From Taklimakanibacter sp021828105 (GTDB lineage: Bacteria; Pseudomonadota; Alphaproteobacteria; Rhizobiales; Aestuariivirgaceae): 64,000 bases of DNA. The DNA lies in contig JAKATG010000003.1 in the NCBI GenBank assembly GCA_021828105.1, positions 310,001 through 374,000 on the forward strand, in the 5' to 3' direction. A program made the translations under genes and the position numbers. The notes below the pieces were generated by a model. The model worked only from the letters and a program-made list of their open reading frames with translations, was not told where the DNA came from and did no database searches. Within the stretch, counting starts at the first letter, position 1; each line of letters starts with the position of its first letter. This document shows positions 7,955-16,424 of the stretch, piece by piece.

Positions 7955-8308
7955 CTAGCGTGCCGACCAGACGGCGAGCTCATAGCCGTCGGGATCGGTG
8001 AAATGGAACCGCCTGCCGCCCGGAAAATCGAAGATCGGCTTGACGATGGCGCCGCCCGCTTTTTCCACGCGCTTCTGCGTCGCTTCGAGATCGTCGGCAT
8101 AGAGGATGACGAGCGGCCCACCCGGGCGCGGCGCGCCGAAGGTGGTGAAGCCGCCGGTCAGCCGGCCATCGGCGAATTCGCAATAATCGGGTCCATAATC
8201 CTTGAATGTCCAATCGAAGGCCGCGCCATAGAATTTCCGCGACCGCGCGATGTCCTTCACATTGAACTCGATATAGTCGATCTGCCGGTCATTGTGCTGC
8301 GCAGTCAT
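7955..8308 (-). CDS. VOC (glyoxalase/bleomycin-resistance) family protein
   Basis: 117 residues with the VOC beta-alpha-beta-beta-beta repeat: YIEFNVKDIARSRKFYGAAFDWTFKDYG at the N-terminus and FPGGRRFHFTDPDGYELAVWS at the C-terminus. The latter carries the metal-ligand region (H-F-T-D-P-D-G-Y-E-L). ATG 8308 is preferred over the upstream in-frame start because AAGGAGA precedes it. VOC proteins are metal-dependent lyases, isomerases, dioxygenases or binding proteins; which one cannot be said. It forms a two-gene unit with the DoxX gene. Confidence 0.82.
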   Translation of the reverse strand: MTAQHNDRQIDYIEFNVKDIARSRKFYGAAFDWTFKDYGPDYCEFADGRLTGGFTTFGAPRPGGPLVILYADDLEATQKRVEKAGGAIVKPIFDFPGGRRFHFTDPDGYELAVWSAR

Positions 8309-8383
8309 TGGGGGTCTCCTTTTGGTCGCGGGCAATCATGCCTCGGCCCGACGGCACGTGTCTTGAACAAAACGGCCAGCGCG

Positions 8384-9181
8384 TCACGCGAGCTGGCGCG
8401 CGAACTCCCCCGCCGTCATGCCGCACAGCGCGCGGACCTCGCGGTTCAGATGCGCCTGGTCGGCATAGCCCGCCGCCAGCGCCAGATTGCCGAGGCCCAA
8501 GGCCTCATGCCGGCGCACCAGGCCCATGAAAGCCTGCAGCCGCAGGATGCGATGCAGCCGCTTGGGACCATAGCCGAAGGCATCATGACAGCGGCGCCGC
8601 AAGCTCCGCTCGCTCAGGCCCAGCGCAGCGCGTATCTGCGCTATCCCGCCTTGCTGTTCGGCGACATTCGCACCGGTCAGGCCGAAGATCAAAGCGGCAT
8701 CGCGGGGCGGCGCGTCACGCGCGGCCGGCAGATCGAGGAGCAGCCGCTGCAGCAGGAGAAGTCGCTCCTTGTCCGTGGCCATGGAAGCAAGCCGCTCCGC
8801 GATGAAGCGCGCCTTCCGTCCCCAGATGTCCGCCATCTCGACCTCCCGGCCGAGAAGCTCCGTCATGGGCAGATTGAGCCACCGGCATGCCGAGCCTGGC
8901 GTGAAGCGCAGGCCCAGGATCCTATTGCCGGCCCCGAGATCGGGGTATGCCGCCACGGCATCCGGACCGACGACCAGGAACCGATCTTTGCGCCAGAGGA
9001 GATCGACGCAACCATCAGGCACGATCGCTATCGGACCCTTATGATCGGCAGCGACTTCATTCACCCAGGCACAGAGAAAATGCGGACGCAGATGCGCGAT
9101 CGGCAAAGCCTCTTCATAGCTGCCGGCGCGTCCCGGCAGCGTCGCGGCACCTTCCTTCCGGTCCTCGCTCGCTTTCACCAC
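8384..9181 (-). CDS. AraC-type transcriptional regulator with DUF6597-like sensor domain
   Basis: 265 residues. The N-terminal half has the motif IAIVPDGCVDLLWRKDRFLVVGPDAVA (about residues 50-77), typical of DUF6597 sensor domains. The C-terminal ~85 residues are an AraC double helix-turn-helix: ALGLSERSLRRRCHDAFGYGPKRLHRILRLQ, then LALAAGYADQAHLNREVRALCGMTAGEF. The start is a GTG. It lies between the sugar operon and the VOC-DoxX pair on the same strand; which it controls is unknown. Confidence 0.82.
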   Translation of the reverse strand: MVKASEDRKEGAATLPGRAGSYEEALPIAHLRPHFLCAWVNEVAADHKGPIAIVPDGCVDLLWRKDRFLVVGPDAVAAYPDLGAGNRILGLRFTPGSACRWLNLPMTELLGREVEMADIWGRKARFIAERLASMATDKERLLLLQRLLLDLPAARDAPPRDAALIFGLTGANVAEQQGGIAQIRAALGLSERSLRRRCHDAFGYGPKRLHRILRLQAFMGLVRRHEALGLGNLALAAGYADQAHLNREVRALCGMTAGEFARQLA

Positions 9182-9224
9182 AAGGCTGAGGATATAGCAT
9201 CGGCGAAGCTCTTGCGATCCCGGC

Positions 9225-10364
9225 TCACGCCCGCCGGAAGGCCTTCAGCCGCGCGATGCGGCGCTTGCCCTCGGCGGTCTCACGCATGTCGAGGAAATCG
9301 GTGAAGGTGAAGACGCAGACACCGTCCGCCGTGCTCGCCTCGACCCGCCCGACAATGTCGAGAAACTCCTCGGTCGTGATCGACGTGGCGCGCCCGCGAT
9401 TCGCATGCATGCCGTCCAGATAGAGGGCGCTGCCCTGGATGGTTGCGACGGTGGTGGAGCGGCTGCGCCGCTTGACGTCATCGGCGATCGCGGCCGGCCA
9501 TTCCGGCCCGCGCCTGAGGATCTGGTGATAGCCCATCACCTCGAACACATCGGCGACCTCCTTGAGCCGCGCCGGGCTCTGGCCGAACACTTCTTCGGCC
9601 ACATTGTCGAAATCTTCGAGGAAGAAAGGCAGCGTGTTGATGGCGACCTTGATGTCGCTCTTGATGGATCTGAGTGCCGTGCGGATGGAGCCGACCGCGC
9701 GTGTGGTGGCCGCGCATTTCCAGTCACGCCAAGCCGCTCTGTGGCTGGCCGCGATCATCTGCGCTGCCTTGACCGGATCATCAACCGGGATATCGATGCC
9801 CGTCTCCTGGCGAAAGCGCCGAAGCGTCTCGGGTCCATAGCAATAATCCGGCATTTCGGCCCGCGTCACATCGGGCAGCCAGATTTCCCAGAAGCCCGGC
9901 CAGCGGATGAAGCCCAGATGGACGCCGTCGGGCGCGAGCTCTTGCGTCGCCTTTTCGAGGAGCGCCAGCTTGTGCGCGATATTGGCGGCGCGATCGGGCG
10001 GCAGGCCGATATACCAGTCGGTCTTCCCTTCCCGGCGGCCGAACTGGTCGATCGGCAGGAGATCGGGATGGGCAGCGATGAAGCCCGGATCGAAGCCGAT
10101 ATTGAGGCTGGCGAAATACGATATCCCGCGCTCGCGCAGCGCATCGCGGAAGGCGCGGTCGTCGAGCGTCGCGAAGCGCGCCTTCTCCTCCGGTGTGACT
10201 TCGCTTTCGATCGCCGTGTCCTGCATCGGCAGGAGCTTGCTCTGCGCCATCACATAGGTGACGCCCATGCCCGCCAATAGGTCGGCCGCCTGTTCGGGCT
10301 CGAGCCGGTGCCGGAGGTACCAGACATTGTCATAGATCTTCATTCCGACGCGCGGATCAAGCAT
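9225..10364 (-). CDS. Putative TIM-barrel glycosidase of unknown specificity
   Basis: 379 residues, no signal peptide, starting MLDPRVGMKIYDNVWYLRHRLEP. The layout suggests a (beta/alpha)8 fold: an early LAGMGVTYVMAQSKLLP strand, FASLNIGFDPGF, a middle GVHLGFIRWPGFWEIWLPD with several acidic and aromatic residues, and late KVAINTLPFFLEDFD and DGVCVFTFTDFLD strands. I could not assign it to a named glycoside hydrolase family. It is the last gene of a sugar ABC importer operon, 68 bp after the binding protein, so it probably acts on the imported sugar in the cytoplasm. ATG 10364 is favoured over an overlapping upstream GTG because of AAAGG spacing. Confidence 0.6.
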   Translation of the reverse strand: MLDPRVGMKIYDNVWYLRHRLEPEQAADLLAGMGVTYVMAQSKLLPMQDTAIESEVTPEEKARFATLDDRAFRDALRERGISYFASLNIGFDPGFIAAHPDLLPIDQFGRREGKTDWYIGLPPDRAANIAHKLALLEKATQELAPDGVHLGFIRWPGFWEIWLPDVTRAEMPDYCYGPETLRRFRQETGIDIPVDDPVKAAQMIAASHRAAWRDWKCAATTRAVGSIRTALRSIKSDIKVAINTLPFFLEDFDNVAEEVFGQSPARLKEVADVFEVMGYHQILRRGPEWPAAIADDVKRRSRSTTVATIQGSALYLDGMHANRGRATSITTEEFLDIVGRVEASTADGVCVFTFTDFLDMRETAEGKRRIARLKAFRRA

Positions 10365-10432
10365 GGTCACTAACCTTTGTCAGAGGGAGTTGTGCCGGCC
10401 GGGCGAGCCGGCCGGCAGAGTCCTAACGGGCG

Positions 10433-11386
10433 TCACCACTCGCCCTTGAATTCGTTCACATTGGCGCTGGTGATCTTGGGCATCGGGATGATGTTGCGCT
10501 TCTCGGGCAGGCTCTCGCCTTTGGCGAGCTTCACCGCGAAATCGAGCGCCTGCTTGGCATCGGTGGTGGGCGACTGATCCATCGTGCCATACATCAGACC
10601 GTCGCGGATCGCCTTGAGGCCGTTGATCGTGCCGCCGGTGCCGACGACCTTGATGTCGCCGCGTCCCGCCGCCTTGAAGACTTCCGCCGCCGCCGCCCCG
10701 CTGTTGTCGTCCTGCGCGAAGACGCCCTTGAGATTGTCGCCATAGGCGGTGAGGAAGGCCTGCGCCACGTCCTTCGCCTTGACCGGATTCCAGTCCGCCG
10801 TCTGTGCGCCGATGACGGTGATCTTGGAATTGAGCTTGGCGAGCCCGTCCTTGAGGCCTTGCGTGCGCAACAGCGTCGTGCTCTGGCCGGGCGAGCCTTC
10901 GATGATGGCGATGGCGCCTTCGCCGCCAAGTGCCTCCTGCAGCAATTCTGCCGCGATCACGCCTTGCACATAGTCGTCGGGTCCCGAATAGCCGGCGAGC
11001 AGAGCCTGGCCGGGCTCGGCGGGCTCGTTCGACACGGCAAGGATCGGGATGCCGGCGTCATGCGCCTGCTTCAGCGCCGGGATGACGGCATTGCCGTCGA
11101 GCGAAGTGACGAGCAGCACATTCACCTTGCGGTTGACGAGCGTCGCGATATCGCTGCTCTGCTTGGCGATGTCGCCATCGGCACTGAGCGTCACCACCTC
11201 GACGCCTTCGACGCCCTTGGCATTGGCCTCGAGCGCATTGGTCACGGCGGCGATATAGGGCCAACCGAGATTGGGCTGCGAATGGCCGATCACGATCTTG
11301 TCCGCCGCGACCGCACTGGATGCGGCCATCAGCCCGGCGGCGAGCGCCGCGAGAGCTGCTCCCTTGAGATACTTCACTACAGACAT
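10433..11386 (-). CDS. Sugar ABC transporter substrate-binding protein
   Basis: 317 residues with a Sec signal peptide (MSVVKYLKGAALAALAAGLMAASSAVAA, cleaved before DKIVIG). The mature part is a ribose/xylose-type Peripla_BP_4 protein: NLGWPYIAAVTNALEANAK, QSSDIATLVNRKVNVLLVTSLD, and VFAQDDNSGAAAAEVFKAAG. ATG 11386 is chosen because GAGGAAA precedes it and it starts the signal peptide. It follows the two permeases and the ATPase in one operon. The sugar is not determinable from sequence; the downstream putative glycosidase hints at a glycoside or oligosaccharide. Confidence 0.88.
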   Translation of the reverse strand: MSVVKYLKGAALAALAAGLMAASSAVAADKIVIGHSQPNLGWPYIAAVTNALEANAKGVEGVEVVTLSADGDIAKQSSDIATLVNRKVNVLLVTSLDGNAVIPALKQAHDAGIPILAVSNEPAEPGQALLAGYSGPDDYVQGVIAAELLQEALGGEGAIAIIEGSPGQSTTLLRTQGLKDGLAKLNSKITVIGAQTADWNPVKAKDVAQAFLTAYGDNLKGVFAQDDNSGAAAAEVFKAAGRGDIKVVGTGGTINGLKAIRDGLMYGTMDQSPTTDAKQALDFAVKLAKGESLPEKRNIIPMPKITSANVNEFKGEW

Positions 11387-11450
11387 CACACTTTCCTCCA
11401 CAGTTTTTGACTTCACTGGCCGGAACGCCGGCCCCGGCGGCATTTCTTCT

Positions 11451-12380
11451 TCAGCGCGGCCGCGAGCGCTCAAGGAGGCCCTCCATCACGACCAAAGCGA
11501 ACAGCAAGGCGCCAATGGTCATGCGCTGGTAGTAGGAAGGCACACCCAGAAGATTCATGATGTTGATCAAAGCACCGACGAAGACGAGCCCGGCCAGCGC
11601 GCCGAGGATCGAGCCTTCGCCGCCACGCAGAGAGGCGCCGCCGATGAGGGCCGCGGCGGCCGCGGTGAGCGGCGTCATCTCGCCGATGATCGGCGAGCCG
11701 GTGCCGAGCCGTGCCGCGAGCAGAAGGCCGGCTAACCCTGCGAGCACGCCCGACAGCACATAGCATTGGGTCTTGAGGCGGTTGACGGCGAGGCCCGACA
11801 TGCGCGCGGCTCGCTCATCGGCGCCGAGCGCATAGACATGGCGGCCCCAGGCGCGGTGATAGAGCAGCACATGCGCCAGGATCATGATGGCGATCATGAT
11901 CAGGAAGGCATAGGGCAAGGGCCGGCCCTGGCCCAGCGCCAGGAAGGTGTCGTCGAGGCTGACGACCGGGCGTGTGTCGGTGTAAGCGAGCGTCGCGCCG
12001 CGCACCATGACCATCACGGCGAGCGTTGCGATGAAGGGATTGATCCTGAGCCGCGTCACCAGCGTGCCGCTCAAGGACCCACTGAGAGAGCCCATGACGG
12101 CCGCGCCCAAAGCCGCCGGAAGGAGCCCGTAAGGCAGGAGCACGACGGCCGCGACGCCGCCCATCGCCATCACGGCGCCGACCGAGAGATCGAAGCCGCC
12201 GGCGATCATCACGATGGTCATGCCGGCGACGATGATCCCGTCGGTCGAGATCGATTCGGCGAGCGTGCGCAGGTTTCCACTGGACCAGAAGCCGTCAACA
12301 AAGATCGCCAGGATCAGGAGCGGGATCAAGGGCGGCTTGATGAAGAGCCGCATCGCGACGGGCGAAAGGGAGAGCGTCAT
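11451..12380 (-). CDS. Sugar ABC transporter permease (RbsC family), second
   Basis: 309 residues with about eight hydrophobic helices and the RbsC family pattern: GIIVAGMTIVMIAGGFDLSVGAVMAMGG near residue 47, and the ATPase-docking loop YALGADERAARMSGLAVNRLKT near residue 183. It overlaps the preceding permease gene by four bases (ATGA). Together they form a heterodimeric channel, unlike the homodimer of classical Rbs systems. Confidence 0.87.
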   Translation of the reverse strand: MTLSLSPVAMRLFIKPPLIPLLILAIFVDGFWSSGNLRTLAESISTDGIIVAGMTIVMIAGGFDLSVGAVMAMGGVAAVVLLPYGLLPAALGAAVMGSLSGSLSGTLVTRLRINPFIATLAVMVMVRGATLAYTDTRPVVSLDDTFLALGQGRPLPYAFLIMIAIMILAHVLLYHRAWGRHVYALGADERAARMSGLAVNRLKTQCYVLSGVLAGLAGLLLAARLGTGSPIIGEMTPLTAAAAALIGGASLRGGEGSILGALAGLVFVGALINIMNLLGVPSYYQRMTIGALLFALVVMEGLLERSRPR

Positions 12381-13339
12381 GATGCGCTCCCCGACCGCTG
12401 CCAGGAGTAGAAGGCGACGGCCGCCGTCAGCACCACGCCCTGGACGAGGAGCTGCACCGGATATTGGTAGTTGTTGATCGTCATCACATTGGTGATGACG
12501 GCAAGGACGAGGATCGCCGCCGCTGTGTCGGCCGGACGCCCGACGCCGCCGGTGAGGCTCGTCCCGCCGAGTACGGCGGCGGTGAGGGCGGGGAATTCAT
12601 AGCCGCGGATCGCCGTCGGATCGACATGGCCGACGAGCGAGGCGATGAGCACGCCGGCGAGCGCCGCCAGCATCCCTGAGATGACATAGGTCGCAACGCC
12701 GGTGCGCGTGACGCCGATGCCGGCACGCCGTGCCGCCTCGCGATCGCCGCCCAGCGCATAGACATGCCGTCCGAAGACGGTCTCGCTCATCACGATGGCG
12801 AGCCCGATGACGAGGCCGGCGAAGATATAGACCGCGAAAGGCACGCCCAGCAGTCTTGCGGTGGTGAGCGCGGTGAAGAGCGGATCGATATCATCGGCGC
12901 GCACATGCTGGCCCCTGACCAGCGCCAGCACCGCGCCCACCACCAGGAACTGCATGCCGATGGTGGCGACGATCGAATTGGCGCCGGCGCGATAGACCGC
13001 GAGGCCGTTGATGAGGCCGATGACGCCGCCCGTCAGGATCGGCAAGAGGATGGCGGTGAGCGTGCTTAGCCCGTCGGACGGGCCGAGCAGCAGCGCCATG
13101 ACCGCCGCCATCATCACCGTGGCGCCGGTCGACAGGTCGAACTCGCCGCCAATGAGCACGATGGTCATGCCGAGCGCCACGATGCCGGTGATGACCCCCT
13201 GCTGCAGCACCGCGGCAAGATTGGCGGGCGTGAGGAACGGTCCCGACCACAGCGAGGCGGCCACGACCAGGACGAGGAGCACCGGCCAGATCGGCGTGAT
13301 CAGACGAAAGGATGGATGCTGCAGGGTGGCGCTCGTCAT
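12377..13339 (-). CDS. Sugar ABC transporter permease (RbsC family), first
   Basis: 320 residues, polytopic, with GIVALGMTIVLIGGEFDLSTGATVMMAAV near residue 56 and docking loop YALGGDREAARRAGIGVTRTG near residue 194. It pairs with the second permease in the importer. Both ends overlap neighbours by four bases, with the ATPase upstream and the second permease downstream, indicating tight translational coupling. Confidence 0.87.
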   Translation of the reverse strand: MTSATLQHPSFRLITPIWPVLLVLVVAASLWSGPFLTPANLAAVLQQGVITGIVALGMTIVLIGGEFDLSTGATVMMAAVMALLLGPSDGLSTLTAILLPILTGGVIGLINGLAVYRAGANSIVATIGMQFLVVGAVLALVRGQHVRADDIDPLFTALTTARLLGVPFAVYIFAGLVIGLAIVMSETVFGRHVYALGGDREAARRAGIGVTRTGVATYVISGMLAALAGVLIASLVGHVDPTAIRGYEFPALTAAVLGGTSLTGGVGRPADTAAAILVLAVITNVMTINNYQYPVQLLVQGVVLTAAVAFYSWQRSGSAS

Positions 13340-14100
13340 GGCGAAGCGCCGTTCTCAGGGACAAGCTTGCGGCCGCGGATGATCATGTCGACCACCTCGT
13401 CCTCATGCGTGTCACGGGCCTGGAGCGCGCCGACGATCTCGCCGTTTTTCAGGACGACGATGCGGTCGGCGAGGCGGATAACGTCGCGCACGTCATGGCT
13501 GATGAGCAGGATGCCGATGCCCTGGTCACGCAGGCGGCGGATCAGCGCGCCGACTTGCGCCGTCTCATGCGGCCCCAAGGCCGCGGTCGGCTCGTCCATG
13601 ATCAGGAGCTGGACCTTGAAATGGATGGCGCGCGCAATGGCGATCGCCTGGCGCTGGCCGCCCGACATCTGGCGCACCGGGCGCTCGATATTGGTGAAAT
13701 TGGGATTGAGGTCGGTCAGCGCCTGCGCCGCTTCGCGCGCCATCGTCTTCTTGTCGAGGAAGCCGAAGCGTGTGCGCAATTCGCGCCCGAGGAAAAAATT
13801 TGCCGGCGCATCGAGATTGTCGGCGAGAGCGAGCGTCTGATAGATCGTCTCGATGGCATGGCGGCGCGCATCGCTTGGTGAGGCGAAAGTGACGGCCGCG
13901 CCATTGACCTTGATCTCGCCCGAGGTCGGCGGGAAGACGCCCGAGATGATTTGCGCCAGCACCGACTTGCCGGCGCCATTATGGCCGACAAGAGCCACGA
14001 CCTCGCCGCGGCCGATCGTGAGATCGACGCCTTTCAGCGCCCTGACACCGCCGAAATTCTTGGTGATGCCGGTCAATTCGACCAACGCGCCGTCAGCCAT
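13336..14100 (-). CDS. Sugar ABC transporter ATPase (single-domain, FrcA-like)
   Basis: 254 residues with one nucleotide-binding domain: Walker A GHNGAGKS (~38-45), signature MSGGQRQ, Walker B LLIMDEPTAALG and switch His in LLISHDVRD. Sugar importers of this class often use a ~500-residue double ATPase (RbsA); the half-size form is as in rhizobial FrcA and would act as a homodimer. First gene of the operon, divergent from the ROK regulator with 93 bp between. Confidence 0.88.
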   Translation of the reverse strand: MADGALVELTGITKNFGGVRALKGVDLTIGRGEVVALVGHNGAGKSVLAQIISGVFPPTSGEIKVNGAAVTFASPSDARRHAIETIYQTLALADNLDAPANFFLGRELRTRFGFLDKKTMAREAAQALTDLNPNFTNIERPVRQMSGGQRQAIAIARAIHFKVQLLIMDEPTAALGPHETAQVGALIRRLRDQGIGILLISHDVRDVIRLADRIVVLKNGEIVGALQARDTHEDEVVDMIIRGRKLVPENGASP

Positions 14101-14167
14101 GGCTCCCCCTCCTATAAGAAAGACTAGGAAAAGCCGTTTAGCGAGTCAATAAATCAATTCCATTGTT

Positions 14168-14184
14168 TTACTTTAATAAGGTAA
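14168..14184. promoter_or_regulatory. Palindromic operator candidate in the ROK/sugar-operon intergenic region
   Basis: A 17-bp inverted repeat, TTACTTTA-A-TAAGGTAA, has half-sites matching at 7 of 8 positions about a central A (14176). It lies 9 bp before the ROK start codon in an AT-rich stretch that stands out from the GC-rich surroundings. ROK repressors usually bind inverted repeats near their own promoter and that of the divergent sugar operon, so this is the best operator candidate. Confidence 0.55.
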
Positions 14185-14193
14185 GCTCACACC

Positions 14194-15345
14194 ATGCCTG
14201 ACGGAATCCCCTCCCCGCGTCCCGGCTTCAGCGCCAATTCCGCCAGCCGGGTGCGCCATCACAATCGCCGTGTCCTGCTGCACGCCTTGCGTCTCGAGGG
14301 CAGCCTGTCGCGTGCCGAACTCGCCCGCGCCACCGGCCTCACCCCGCAGGCGATCGCCAATATAGTCGATGACCTGATCGGCGCGGGCCTCGTCCGCGAG
14401 GCCGGACGGCGCAAGGCGAAGCGCGGCCAGCCGCCGATCGAGATCGAGATCGCCAAGGACGGCGGCTATGCGCTGGGCATCCGCATCGACTCGTCGCATT
14501 TTCATGCAGCCGCTGCGGATCTCGGCGGCGACATCATCGAAACGCGCGAAGGCCCTGCTCCGGCGCAAGGCGACTGGCTCGATTTCCTGAGCGCCCTCTA
14601 TGCCGATTTCGCGGGACGTTTCGGTGCCGAGCGCTGCCTGGGGCTGGGGCTGGTCACGCCCGGCCCCTTCGATGTCACCTGGCCCGGCGTCCCGACACCG
14701 GGCGCCGTCCCGGCGTTGCAGAGCCGCGCCATTGCCGAGGCGCTTGCCGACAAGACCGGCACCGACGTGCTGCTCGAGAATGATGCGACGGCGGCGGCCT
14801 TGGGCGAGAAGCTCTATGGCGAGGCCTTGAGCCTCAATGACTTCTTCTATGTCTTTATCGGCGAGGGTGTGGGCGGCGGCATCGTCATCAGGGGCGAGCC
14901 CTATCGTGGCAATCGCGGCAATGCCGGCGAGTTCGGCCATGCCGTCATCGATCCCAACGGCCCTTCCTGCTATTGCGGCAATCGCGGCTGCCTCGGCGAA
15001 TATCTGTCGCTGAGCGCGATGCGCCGCGATCTCGCTCTGGCCGAGGCGCAAGGCAAGGATGCGACCGCCGCGCGCGATGCGTGGATCAGGCGCGCCGCCG
15101 AGGCGCTGTCGATCGGCCTCACCACCATCGAGAACCTGTTCGATCCGGAGCGGATCATCTTGGGCGGTGCGGCACCGGTCGCCCTTCTCGAAGAGCTCGC
15201 CCGCCACTTGCGCCTGCTCAGGCCCTCGGTGCGCCAGGATTTCGGCGACGACCGCTTGCGCCTGAGCCAGCTCGGCGAGCGTAGTGCTGCGCTCGGCGCC
15301 TCCGCTCTGCCGATCCTCGCCGCAACGACGTCCGGTCCGGCTTAG
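14194..15345 (+). CDS. ROK-family transcriptional repressor
   Basis: 383 residues. The N-terminal ~80 residues are a winged helix-turn-helix (LRLEGSLSRAELARATGLTPQAIANIVDDLIGAGLV). The rest is a ROK sugar-kinase-like domain: GLGLVTPGPFD, GGGIVIRGEPYRGNRGNAGEFGH, and the zinc motif CYCGNRGCLGEYLS (CxCGxxGCxE). Divergent from the sugar ABC operon, which it most likely represses until the sugar or its phosphate binds. The presence of the zinc motif and HTH favours regulator over kinase. The stop overlaps the convergent SMP-30-like gene by four bases. Confidence 0.9.
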   Translation: MPDGIPSPRPGFSANSASRVRHHNRRVLLHALRLEGSLSRAELARATGLTPQAIANIVDDLIGAGLVREAGRRKAKRGQPPIEIEIAKDGGYALGIRIDSSHFHAAAADLGGDIIETREGPAPAQGDWLDFLSALYADFAGRFGAERCLGLGLVTPGPFDVTWPGVPTPGAVPALQSRAIAEALADKTGTDVLLENDATAAALGEKLYGEALSLNDFFYVFIGEGVGGGIVIRGEPYRGNRGNAGEFGHAVIDPNGPSCYCGNRGCLGEYLSLSAMRRDLALAEAQGKDATAARDAWIRRAAEALSIGLTTIENLFDPERIILGGAAPVALLEELARHLRLLRPSVRQDFGDDRLRLSQLGERSAALGASALPILAATTSGPA

Positions 15346-16424
15346 GGCTTCGGCACGCGCTGGATGCGGTCGCCGCGCCAGGTGCCGACCCAATATTCCT
15401 GGCCGAGATCGAGCGCGGTGCTGGCAGATCCGAACAGGGTCGGCTTGGCTTCGCTGACGACGGTCTCGGCCATCAAGGTTTCGGGCTCGACCTTGATCAC
15501 CTTGAAGGGATGCGGGCATGAGGCGGCATCGCTCATGGCGCAGACAACGAAGTCCGCGCCCGTGAGCCACTGCCCCGTCACCAGGAGCTGGCCGTCATCG
15601 TCCCAATGCAGATTGTCGGGGAGGAAATCAGTCCCGATCACCCGTGCCGGCGCTGCATCGTCGCGCGGGATGCGATGCAGTTTCCGGGCGCCCCATTCCG
15701 CCACGAAGAGGATCCTGCCGTCGGATGATGCAGCAATGCCGTTAGGTCCCGACATTTGGGTTCCGGCGATCTCGCGCCATCCCGCTTTCGGCGACCATTC
15801 GAGCACCGCGCCCGTGGGCTTGCCGGCGACAAGGTCGGGTCCCCAGTTCTTGTTGCCGGCATCGAAGAATTTCGTCGCCGCGAAGCCGCCATCGGGCAGT
15901 GCCGCCACGCTGTTGAGGAAGGCGCCTGACGGTGCGGGCACGCAGCCCTTCCAGCGCAGCGCCGGGACATCGTTCTTGGCCTCGATCTGGAAGACCTCAA
16001 CTGCCTCGCGCCCGCCATGGCCGATAGCCAGCAGTGTCAGGCCGTCGGAATCTTGCCTGAGCGCAATGCCATGGCCACGGTACGTGGCCGTCGTGGGTTT
16101 TTCCGCGCACTGAGGATAGGCGGCACTGTCAGGTGCGGCCGCCATGGCGTCAATCTCGATCGCGCGCCAGGTATGATCCCTGGTGTTCAAGAGATAGAAC
16201 ATCCCTTGCGTGTCTTTCGGACCTGCCGCGCGGCTGGCAATCACCCAATCCGTTCTCGGAATCCGCGCCAGGTCCTCGGCATTGACGGGCCCGCAGATGA
16301 AGGCCTTGTCGGTGACACCGCCGCATTTGCCGTCTTGCGCTTCGCCCGCCATGGCTGCCCCGGCACTGCTCAACAATGCGAAAGCGGTCAGGCGAGCGAC
16401 AAGCGCAAGCATGGACGCGCTCAC
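15342..16424 (-). CDS. SMP-30/gluconolactonase-like beta-propeller protein, exported
   Basis: 360 residues starting at GTG 16424, which overlaps the preceding MFS stop (GTGA). A Sec signal peptide ends near AGAAMAGEA. The body has repeated propeller-type motifs such as FLNSVAALPDGGFAATKFF, MSGPNGIAASSDGRILFVAEWGARKLHRI and PDNLHWDDDGQLLVTGQW, matching SMP-30/LRE-like or arylesterase-type calcium-dependent lactonases and esterases. Periplasmic location is inferred. It is the third gene of the tetR-MFS-lactonase operon; the substrate is unknown. Confidence 0.7.
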   Translation of the reverse strand: MSASMLALVARLTAFALLSSAGAAMAGEAQDGKCGGVTDKAFICGPVNAEDLARIPRTDWVIASRAAGPKDTQGMFYLLNTRDHTWRAIEIDAMAAAPDSAAYPQCAEKPTTATYRGHGIALRQDSDGLTLLAIGHGGREAVEVFQIEAKNDVPALRWKGCVPAPSGAFLNSVAALPDGGFAATKFFDAGNKNWGPDLVAGKPTGAVLEWSPKAGWREIAGTQMSGPNGIAASSDGRILFVAEWGARKLHRIPRDDAAPARVIGTDFLPDNLHWDDDGQLLVTGQWLTGADFVVCAMSDAASCPHPFKVIKVEPETLMAETVVSEAKPTLFGSASTALDLGQEYWVGTWRGDRIQRVPKP

